Source: Halomonas socia
GTDB lineage: Bacteria > Pseudomonadota > Gammaproteobacteria > Pseudomonadales > Halomonadaceae
Assembly (NCBI RefSeq): GCF_010977575.1
Contig: NZ_CP048812.1
Coordinates: forward strand, 2,976,001 to 3,040,000
DNA length: 64,000 nt
Reading direction: 5' to 3'
Of this stretch, positions 57,999-64,000 are shown one piece after another (the stretch's first letter is position 1; each line of letters begins with the position of its first letter). Made by a program: the position numbers and the translations under genes. The notes below the pieces were generated by a model. The model saw nothing but the letters and a program-made list of their open reading frames with translations, did no database searches and was not told the DNA's origin.

Positions 57999-58485
57999 TC
58001 AGGGAGCGGGAGTATCGGGGTGCTGGGCCTGACGGTCGATGGCATCCATCAGGGTATCATGAAGTTCACGCTGACTCTCGCAGTGGCGTAGCCGCGTGCG
58101 AGTGTTGGCGTCGTTCATTACGCCGGCGACTTCGGCGAGCAGTGCCAGGTGGGTGTCGTCGGCCTGTTCGGGAACCAGCAGCACGAACACCAGATCTACC
58201 GGGTCACCGTCGATGGCATCGAAGTCGACCGCCTCGCTGAGCTTGAGAAAACCGGCCAGCGGCGTCTTGCAGTGGGGGCTGCGGGCATGGGGGATGGCGA
58301 CCCCGTTGCCGATGCCGGTACTGCCCAGCCGCTCGCGTCCGATCAGCCGGCTGAAGACTTCCTGGCTGTCGAGACTCGGGGTGTTCTGGGCGATAAAGGT
58401 GCTGAAGAATTCCAGCACCCGTTTCTTGCTCCCCCGGGGACGCCGAACAGGGCGCGCTCGGGGGCAGGATGGTTTGCAGAGTCAT
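57999..58485 (-). CDS. ptsN: Nitrogen-regulatory EIIA PtsN (two apparent frameshifts)
   Basis: EIIA-type phosphoacceptor that regulates potassium transport and sigma-54-related functions. As read, only a truncated frame starting at MLEFFSTF (58418) is open. Reading from ATG 58485 (MTLQTILPP) and adding one base to the G5 run 58460-58464 and one to the C5 run 58431-58435 gives MTLQTILPPERALFGVPGGS joined to KKRVLEFFSTF. The result is a 162-residue protein, against 163 in E. coli, with phospho-histidine H67 in GNGVAIPH. Lies between hpf and rapZ, seven bases after hpf. Confidence 0.82.
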
Positions 58486-58492
58486 GGAGAAA

Positions 58493-58801
58493 TCAGCGGA
58501 CACCGGCGCCTTGGGCGCGGGCCTGAGCTTTTTCCTTGTGTTTGACCAGTTGGCGGTCGAGCTTGTCGGCCAGGGCGTCGATGGCGGCGTACATGTCCAC
58601 GTCCTGGGCATCGGCGTGGATATCGGCACCTGCGGCGTGCAGGGTGCAGGCGGCGTGCTGGCGTTCCTTCTCGATGGAAAGCGTGACCTGCACGGTGGTG
58701 ATGTTGTCGTAGTGTCGTTCGAGGCGGGCGAGCTTCTCGTCGACGTAATCACGCAGCGATTCGGTCAGTTCAACATGGTGTCCGGTGATGTTGACTTGCA
58801 T
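58493..58801 (-). CDS. hpf: Ribosome hibernation-promoting factor
   Basis: Short HPF/YhbH of 102 residues (S30AE domain), which binds the 30S subunit and promotes 100S dimers in stationary phase. N-terminal MQVNITGHHVELTESLRDYV is diagnostic. A GGAAAGGAGC site precedes the ATG. Directly downstream of rpoN, the standard gammaproteobacterial position. A 6-bp dyad (ACTGTC-CT-GACAGT) overlaps the rpoN stop upstream. Confidence 0.95.
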   Translation of the reverse strand: MQVNITGHHVELTESLRDYVDEKLARLERHYDNITTVQVTLSIEKERQHAACTLHAAGADIHADAQDVDMYAAIDALADKLDRQLVKHKEKAQARAQGAGVR

Positions 58802-58912
58802 GGCACGCTCCTTTCCTGCGGGTGTCGCTTCGATTGTAACCCTTTTTGTGGCGCTGCATACCCCCTGTGCTAGTGGATTTGAGTAGCGCCGGTATGGCAG
58901 GTTTTTTTACTG

Positions 58913-60325
58913 TCAGGACAGTCGCTTGCGCTCGCTGGAGGGCGGGATGCCCATGGCTTCGCGGTACTTCGCCACGGTGCGCCGGGCGACCTTGATACCG
59001 CTATCGGCAAGCAGGTCGACAAGCTTGCTGTCGGACAGCGGCTTGCGCGCTGGCTCCTCGCTGATCAGCTTCTTGAGACGCGCGCGGATCGCCGTGCTGG
59101 AGTGGGCGTCGCCGTCGCCGGCGCCGCCCACGTGGCTGGAGAAGAAGTACTTGAGCTCGAACACCCCGCGCGGGGTGTGGATGAACTTCTGGGTGGTGAC
59201 GCGCGAAATGGTCGACTCGTGCATCTCCACTGCCTGGGCGATATCGGCCAGGATCAGCGGCTTCATGGCTTCTTCGCCCTGCTCGAGGAAGTCGAACTGG
59301 CGCGCCATGATCTCGCGACCGACGCGCAGCAGGGTGTCGTTGCGGCTCGACAGGCTCTTGATCAGCCAGCGTGCCTCCTGCAGGTGCTGCTTCATGAAGG
59401 CGTTGTCGTCGCTCTTGTCGGCGCGCTTGATCAGTGCCGCGTAGTCGGGCTGGATACGCATCCGTGGCAGCGCCTCGGGATTCAGCTCGATGCGCCAGCC
59501 GGCCTGGGTATGGCGGGCGATCAGGTCGGGGATCACGTAGTCGTTGTCGCTGTCGCTGAAGGCCTGGCCGGGGCGCGGGTCGAGGGTACGTACCAGGGCA
59601 ATGACATGGTCGAGCTGGTCGTCATCGAGGCGCAGGCGGCGCTTGAGCAGCTTGCGATCGTCGCCGGCCAGGGCCTCCAGGAACTGGCGTACCAGGCGCT
59701 TGGCCTGGGGCAGCAGCGGGGTATCGTCGGGCAGTACGCCGAGCTGCAGCATCAGGCATTCGCGCAGGTCGCGGGCACAGACGCCGGTGGGCTCAAACTG
59801 CTGCAGGCGCAGCAGCACCTGCTCGACCTCGCTGACCTTGAGGCCGGCAAGGCCCTGGTCGCGCAGCCCGCCGCTGAGTTCATCAAGGCTCGCCGCCAGG
59901 TAGCCGTTGTCGTCGACGGCGTCGATCAGGCTCTCGGCGATGATCCGCTCGCGGTCGACCAGGTCGGTCATCGCCAGCTGCCAGGCCAGATGATCGTGGA
60001 GGCTCTCGCCGCTGGCGTTGCGCTCGAAGTCCGGCGCTTCGCCGCTGCCGCTGGGCGCCATGTCCTGATAGGTGTCCGACCAGTCGCTGTCGACCGACAG
60101 CTCGTCGGGGATCTCGCTCGACCAGTCGTCCTCCTTGGCCTCGGCCACTTCCTGCTCGCCGAAGGCATCGTCGAGCTCGAGCATGGGATTGGACTCCAGC
60201 GCCTGCTGGATTTCCTGGCGAAGATCGAGGGTCGACAGCTGCAGCAGGGCGATCGCCTGCTGCAGCTGGGGCGTCATCGTCAGGTGGGTACCGACGCGCA
60301 GTTGCAACGAGGGTTTCATGGCCAT
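58913..60325 (-). CDS. rpoN: RNA polymerase sigma-54 factor
   Basis: Alternative sigma factor for nitrogen, motility and other enhancer-dependent genes. About 470 residues. Region I is glutamine-rich (LTMTPQLQQAIALLQLS), region II is acidic, and region III holds the core-binding and DNA-binding domains with the RpoN box ARRTVAKYRE near the C-terminus. ATG 60325 (MAMKPSLQL) or 60319 is the likely start. Neither has a strong ribosome site, and codons upstream lack family similarity. Preceded by two sigma-54-type promoter sequences. Confidence 0.95.
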   Translation of the reverse strand: MAMKPSLQLRVGTHLTMTPQLQQAIALLQLSTLDLRQEIQQALESNPMLELDDAFGEQEVAEAKEDDWSSEIPDELSVDSDWSDTYQDMAPSGSGEAPDFERNASGESLHDHLAWQLAMTDLVDRERIIAESLIDAVDDNGYLAASLDELSGGLRDQGLAGLKVSEVEQVLLRLQQFEPTGVCARDLRECLMLQLGVLPDDTPLLPQAKRLVRQFLEALAGDDRKLLKRRLRLDDDQLDHVIALVRTLDPRPGQAFSDSDNDYVIPDLIARHTQAGWRIELNPEALPRMRIQPDYAALIKRADKSDDNAFMKQHLQEARWLIKSLSSRNDTLLRVGREIMARQFDFLEQGEEAMKPLILADIAQAVEMHESTISRVTTQKFIHTPRGVFELKYFFSSHVGGAGDGDAHSSTAIRARLKKLISEEPARKPLSDSKLVDLLADSGIKVARRTVAKYREAMGIPPSSERKRLS

Positions 60326-60407
60326 GGGGGAGACGGCTTCGCTGACAAGTGAGCGATCACGGTAGCCCGCGTCGCGACCCCATGCAAGCATAATGGCATG
60401 AAATCTC

Positions 60408-60423
60408 TGCAATAAGCATGCCA
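60408..60423 (-). promoter_or_regulatory. Sigma-54-type promoter upstream of rpoN (proximal)
   Basis: On the minus strand TGGCATGCTTATTGCA matches the sigma-54 consensus TGGCAYR-N4-TTGCW at every fixed position, with GG and GC ten bases apart. It is 83 bases before the rpoN start and correctly oriented. Confidence 0.65.
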
Positions 60424-60426
60424 TGC

Positions 60427-60441
60427 GCAATTCGTGTGCCA
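60427..60441 (-). promoter_or_regulatory. Sigma-54-type promoter upstream of rpoN (distal)
   Basis: On the minus strand TGGCACACGAATTGC has the invariant GG-N10-GC and both flanking blocks (TGGCA and TTGC). It lies just upstream of the proximal element and in the same orientation. A TTGACA hexamer sits seven bases further upstream but has no matching -10. Confidence 0.55.
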
Positions 60442-60488
60442 GTTGTCAATGGCACAGCGTGTTTTCATGGGTTTGAGATCGAGTATTC

Positions 60489-61214
60489 TTAGAGCCGGAA
60501 GTCCTCGCCGAGGTAGACGTCGCGTACTCGCTGGTTATCCAGCACCTCGGCGGCGCTGCCCTCGGCGATGATCTGACCGTCGCCGACGATATAGGCGCGG
60601 TCGCAGATATCGAGGGTCTCGCGCACGTTGTGATCGGTGATCAGCACGCCGATGCCGCGCGCCTTGAGCTGGCGGATGATGCCCTTGATCTCGCCCACCG
60701 AGATCGGGTCGACCCCGGCGAAGGGTTCGTCGAGCAGGATGAAGGTCGGCTCGGTGGCCAGCGCGCGGGCGATCTCGACCCGGCGTCGCTCACCGCCGGA
60801 CAGGCTCATGCCCAGGTTGTCGCGGATGTGGGTGACATGGAACTCGCCGAGCAGTTGCTCGAGGCGCGCCTGGCGTCCGGCGCGGTCGAGATCCTTGCGG
60901 GTCTCGAGGATCGCCATGATGTTGTCGGCCACCGATAGCTTGCGAAACACCGAGGCTTCCTGGGGCAGATAGCCGAGCCCGGCCTGGGCGCGCTCGTGCA
61001 TGGCCGCCCGGGACAGATCGCGGTCGTCGATATGGACCTCGCCGGCGTCGGCCTTGACCAGCCCGACGATCATGTAGAACGAGGTGGTCTTGCCGGCCCC
61101 GTTGGGGCCGAGCAGGCCGACGATGCTGCCCTGGTCGATGGTCAGGCTGATGTCGTGCACCACCCGGCGGCGCTTGTAGCTCTTGGCCAGGTGCTTGGCG
61201 CGAAGGGTCGTCAT
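60489..61214 (-). CDS. lptB: LPS export ABC transporter ATPase LptB
   Basis: Cytoplasmic ATPase that drives LPS extraction by LptFG-LptC. 241 residues. Walker [10 protein letters not shown]-loop LPQEASVF, signature LSGGERRR and Walker [13 protein letters not shown] are all present. Follows lptA on the same strand; a 163-bp gap with promoters separates it from rpoN. Confidence 0.97.
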   Translation of the reverse strand: MTTLRAKHLAKSYKRRRVVHDISLTIDQGSIVGLLGPNGAGKTTSFYMIVGLVKADAGEVHIDDRDLSRAAMHERAQAGLGYLPQEASVFRKLSVADNIMAILETRKDLDRAGRQARLEQLLGEFHVTHIRDNLGMSLSGGERRRVEIARALATEPTFILLDEPFAGVDPISVGEIKGIIRQLKARGIGVLITDHNVRETLDICDRAYIVGDGQIIAEGSAAEVLDNQRVRDVYLGEDFRL

Positions 61215-61250
61215 GCGCTTGCCTTAAGTATGGGAGCGAAGTGGCTCGAG

Positions 61251-61760
61251 TCAGTCCTGCTCGGGGTTGAGGGTCATGCGTACGCGCTGGCGCTCGCTGC
61301 CCTCGACCTCGGAGCGAGCCTGGACCACGCGGCGGTCGAGGAAGTACTCGACGTAGCCGCCGTCGAAGGTGTCGCGGGCCTGGTGCAGTTCGGCCTGGTC
61401 GATCAGCTCCACGCGGCGCGCGGCGACGTGATAGATGATGGTGCGGCCCCAGCCACGCATCAGTTCCTCGTCGGGTTCGGGACGTTGCTCGACGTAGGCG
61501 CGTTCGCCGGTGGCGGTGATGCGCGAGACCTCGCCAGCATCGTTGCGACGGATCTCGACGCGGTCGCCGGTGACCTGCAGCGAGCCCTGACGGATATCCA
61601 CATCGCCGGTGTAGACCGCGGTGCCGGCGCGGTCGTCGAGGTCGAGCTGGTCGGCGGTGACGTCGATGGGCTGGCTGGCGTCCTGGCTCTGGGCCAGGGC
61701 TGCGGCGCTTCCCAGCAGCAGCCAGGCGGCCACTGCCAGGGTCAGGGATGATCGCCTCAT
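61251..61760 (-). CDS. lptA: Periplasmic LPS transport protein LptA
   Basis: Bridge protein that carries LPS across the periplasm. 169 residues with a Sec signal peptide (about 1-24, cleaved near ALAQ) and a beta-jellyroll OstA domain starting PIDVTADQLDLDD. ATG 61760 overlaps the lptC stop by four bases; the longer frame into lptC is rejected. Confidence 0.94.
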   Translation of the reverse strand: MRRSSLTLAVAAWLLLGSAAALAQSQDASQPIDVTADQLDLDDRAGTAVYTGDVDIRQGSLQVTGDRVEIRRNDAGEVSRITATGERAYVEQRPEPDEELMRGWGRTIIYHVAARRVELIDQAELHQARDTFDGGYVEYFLDRRVVQARSEVEGSERQRVRMTLNPEQD

Positions 61761-62347
61761 GATGCGGGTTCCTCGGAGCCTTCGGGTGGGTGATAGCCGC
61801 GTACGTTGTCGGTTAGGCGCATGCGGTCTTCGTCGATCCAGGCGTCGAAACGTTCGCCGCGGGTCCACTGCGGCGGCTGATATAGGGTAGCAGTGGTCTC
61901 GCTGAAGGCGTGGCCGATATCGAGATCGACGTGCAGCACGTCGGTCTCCAGCCGCCAGCCCTCGTCGGGGGCCTCCAGGCGGGCGTTGCCGGCCAGCGTC
62001 AGCCGCTCATTGCCAGAGCCGAGGGTGCCGACGTCACCGTAGCCGAACCAGGTGCGGCCCTCGCTGTCGAGCAGCCGGCTGATCGGCGTCTGGGTGCGGG
62101 TGACGTCGTCGTGGGGGGTGTGCACCAGGCGCGGCGTCTCGAGGCGCTGATGGGGCCGGCCATCGGCGTCGAAGCGGGTCATGGTGGCGTCTTCGAGGTA
62201 GTAGTCGGGCTCGCCGGCCGCATCGCGCGGCACCGGGCCGGGGCCAAAGCTGTCGCGCTGTTCGAACAGCGCCAGCACCCCGCCGAGCAGCAGCAGGAGC
62301 AGCAGCAGCCATAGCTTGTAGGAGGGGCGCGGCAGGCGGATGATCAT
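61757..62347 (-). CDS. lptC: LPS export protein LptC
   Basis: Bitopic inner-membrane protein that passes LPS from LptBFG to LptA. 196 residues with a single leucine-rich helix at about 11-28 and a periplasmic beta domain containing LETPRLVHTP and GNARLEAP. Three bases after kdsC and overlapping lptA. Confidence 0.93.
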   Translation of the reverse strand: MIIRLPRPSYKLWLLLLLLLLGGVLALFEQRDSFGPGPVPRDAAGEPDYYLEDATMTRFDADGRPHQRLETPRLVHTPHDDVTRTQTPISRLLDSEGRTWFGYGDVGTLGSGNERLTLAGNARLEAPDEGWRLETDVLHVDLDIGHAFSETTATLYQPPQWTRGERFDAWIDEDRMRLTDNVRGYHPPEGSEEPAS

Positions 62348-62350
62348 GGC

Positions 62351-62908
62351 TCAGCGCTTCCCGTGCAGGAAGGTGTCGACTACCGCGCCCCAGTGGCCCT
62401 GGGCCTGGAGCAGCGCATCGCAGATCTCACGCACCGCGCCGTGGCCGCCGGGGCGCTGGGTAACCCAGTCGGCGTGGGCGCGGATGTAATCCGGGGCGTT
62501 GGGTACGCTGATGCCGAGCCCTGCACGCTTGATGGCCGCCAGGTCAGGCAGGTCGTCGCCGCCGTAGGCCACCTGCTCGAGCCCCAGGCCAAGTCGCTGG
62601 CACAGCTCGCGCAGCGCGGCGAGTTTGTCCTCGCGGCCCTGCAGCACATGGTCGATGCCCAGCGCCGCGGCACGCTGGCTGACCATCGGCGAGTCGCGCC
62701 CGGTGATCAAGGCCACCTCCAGGCCGGCTTGGCGCAGCAACTTGACGCCGTGGCCGTCCTGGGTATGAAACGCCTTGATCTCGATGCCGTCGGCCTGGAA
62801 ATAGAGGCGGCCGTCGGTGAACACGCCGTCGACGTCCAGTGCCAGCAGGCGAACGTGGCGGGCCCGGTCGATCAGTGCCGGGGGGAGGGACGGGGTGTCT
62901 GGGTTCAT
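62351..62908 (-). CDS. kdsC: 3-deoxy-manno-octulosonate-8-phosphate phosphatase
   Basis: HAD-type phosphatase that removes phosphate from KDO-8-P in LPS core synthesis. 185 residues. Nucleophile motif LALDVDGVFTDG (DxD), ITGRDSP and GDDLPDL are present. No cap domain, as usual for tetrameric KdsC. Between kdsD and lptC. Confidence 0.96.
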   Translation of the reverse strand: MNPDTPSLPPALIDRARHVRLLALDVDGVFTDGRLYFQADGIEIKAFHTQDGHGVKLLRQAGLEVALITGRDSPMVSQRAAALGIDHVLQGREDKLAALRELCQRLGLGLEQVAYGGDDLPDLAAIKRAGLGISVPNAPDYIRAHADWVTQRPGGHGAVREICDALLQAQGHWGAVVDTFLHGKR

Positions 62909-62916
62909 GAATTCTC

Positions 62917-63897
62917 CTAGATAACGCCGCTGGTCAGCAGGTCGTGCATATGCAGGGCGCCTACCGGGCGGCCCTGGTCGTCGACCACCGCCAGGGCGGT
63001 GATGCGGTTGTCCTCCATCACGCGCACCGCTTCGGCGGCCAGTACCTCGGCGCCGATGCGCTTGCCGGGGCGGGTCATGACCTCGTCGACCTTGAGCGAG
63101 CGCAGGTCGGCATACTGGTCGAGCGTACGCCGCAGGTCACCGTCGGTATAGACCCCGGCCAGCAGGCCCTGTTCATCGACCACGCAGGTGAAGCCGAGGC
63201 CCTGGTGGGTAATCTCGAGCAGCGCGTCACGCAGCGGGCTGCCGAGCGGTACCTGGGGCAGGCGGCTGCCCTGGTGCATCAGGTCACCGACCTTGAGCAG
63301 CAGGCGTCGGCCGAGGCTGCCGCCGGGGTGCGACAGGGCAAATTCCTCGGCGGTGAAGCCGCGTGCCTCGAGCAGCGCCACCGCCAGCGCATCGCCAAGC
63401 GCCAGGGCGGCGGTGGTCGAGGCGGTGGGTGCCAGGTCGAGGGGGCAGGCCTCGCGGGCCACGGCGGCATTGAGGTGGGCATCGGCGTGGCGCGCCAGCG
63501 TCGAGCCGGGACGCCCGGTCATGCTGATCAACGGCGTGCCCATGCGCTTGAGCAGCGGCAGCAGGGCGGTGACCTCGCTAGTCTCGCCGGAGTTCGACAG
63601 TGCCAGGACCACGTCGCCGCGGGTGATCATGCCCAGATCGCCGTGGCTGGCTTCGCCGGGATGCACGAAGAACGCCGGCGTGCCGGTGCTGGCCAGGGTA
63701 GCGGCGATCTTGCCGGCGATATGCCCCGACTTGCCCATGCCGGTGACCACCACGCGGCCGTTGCAGTCGAGCATCAGCTGGCAGGCACGATCGAAATCGG
63801 CGTCCAACTGAGCACCGAGCGCAGCGATGGCCTGCTGCTCGAGGTCGAGGGTGCGCCAGGCGCTGGCACGAAACACGGAGTCAGGGGTGTCGGTCAT
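62917..63897 (-). CDS. kdsD: Arabinose-5-phosphate isomerase
   Basis: Converts ribulose-5-phosphate to arabinose-5-phosphate, the KDO precursor. 326 residues: SIS domain (about 35-185, with VTGMGKSGHI and SNSGETSE) and two CBS domains (about 205-325). ATG 63897 is chosen because the family N-terminus begins close to it; the frame opens 12 codons further upstream without a ribosome site. Confidence 0.95.
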   Translation of the reverse strand: MTDTPDSVFRASAWRTLDLEQQAIAALGAQLDADFDRACQLMLDCNGRVVVTGMGKSGHIAGKIAATLASTGTPAFFVHPGEASHGDLGMITRGDVVLALSNSGETSEVTALLPLLKRMGTPLISMTGRPGSTLARHADAHLNAAVAREACPLDLAPTASTTAALALGDALAVALLEARGFTAEEFALSHPGGSLGRRLLLKVGDLMHQGSRLPQVPLGSPLRDALLEITHQGLGFTCVVDEQGLLAGVYTDGDLRRTLDQYADLRSLKVDEVMTRPGKRIGAEVLAAEAVRVMEDNRITALAVVDDQGRPVGALHMHDLLTSGVI

Positions 63898-63967
63898 GGC
63901 GATGATTGTTGCCGGTTGTGGCGCGTGGCTCAAGTGTGGCGCCTCGCGCGAGTTCAGTATTCGGCGC

Positions 63968-64000
63968 TCACAGACTCAACGCCAGCCAGCCGAGATAGCC
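63968..64000 (-). CDS. C-terminal end of a membrane protein, possibly the YrbG Ca/Na antiporter (partial)
   Basis: The last ten codons of a minus-strand frame (GYLGWLALSL, then TGA) run off the window edge. The hydrophobic tail and the position directly before kdsD fit the calcium/sodium antiporter gene that precedes kdsD in many gammaproteobacteria. Too short for a firm call. Confidence 0.35.
   Translation of the reverse strand, partial: GYLGWLALSL

Overview
The window is high-GC DNA from a gammaproteobacterium. Gene content, gene order and protein signatures best fit Halomonadaceae (Halomonas or a close relative). The evidence is Pseudomonas/Halomonas-type synteny of housekeeping blocks, an acidic secreted proteome, bL25 of the long Ctc type, and REP elements resembling the pseudomonad kind. 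No plasmid, phage or transposase genes are seen.

Layout. (1) 0-2.3 kb: an M18 aminopeptidase and a LysR regulator, which is divergent from an EamA exporter (2.3-3.3 kb). (2) 3.3-15.4 kb is a conserved housekeeping block: tRNA-Met, ychF, pth, rplY, prs, tRNA-Gln, ispE, lolB and a TPR lipoprotein on the minus strand, then divergent hemA-prfA-prmC and moeB on the plus strand. An lrp gene sits between prmC and moeB. (3) 15.4-41.3 kb is a catabolic island. It holds a polyamine system: two gamma-glutamylputrescine oxidases, two glutamine-synthetase-like ligases, a PotFGHI transporter, PuuD, a SpuC-type aminotransferase, PuuC and PuuR. In its middle lies a folate-linked one-carbon module: formate-THF ligase, a GlxA/GbdR-like regulator, a dimethylglycine-dehydrogenase-like flavoprotein, a DmdA/GcvT-like methyltransferase and a small MetF-like protein. 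A ycfJ homologue and rmuC flank it. A six-unit, ~114-bp palindromic repeat array (BIME-like) fills 23.4-24.1 kb. (4) 41.3-64 kb is a second conserved block: gatCAB (minus), mreBCD-maf-rng-yhdP-tldD (plus), darP (minus), pmbA (plus), then kdsD-kdsC-lptC-lptA-lptB-rpoN-hpf-ptsN-rapZ-npr (minus).

How the genes work together. Putrescine or a related polyamine would enter through PotFGHI, be glutamylated by PuuA, oxidised by PuuB and PuuC, and released as GABA by PuuD. PuuR, Lrp and the LysR protein are candidate regulators. The central module would remove methyl groups from a methylated substrate onto tetrahydrofolate. The MetF-like protein and Fhs would carry the one-carbon unit on to formate with ATP recovery. 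The natural substrate cannot be read from the sequence.

Data-quality warning. Five genes (spuC, tldD, darP, pmbA, ptsN) are broken by eight apparent single-base losses. Every one lies in a G or C run of 4-7 bases, and restoring one base per run gives full-length, family-typical proteins. This pattern points to homopolymer under-calling rather than gene decay. Two tandem sigma-54-type promoters in front of rpoN are the most notable regulatory signal.
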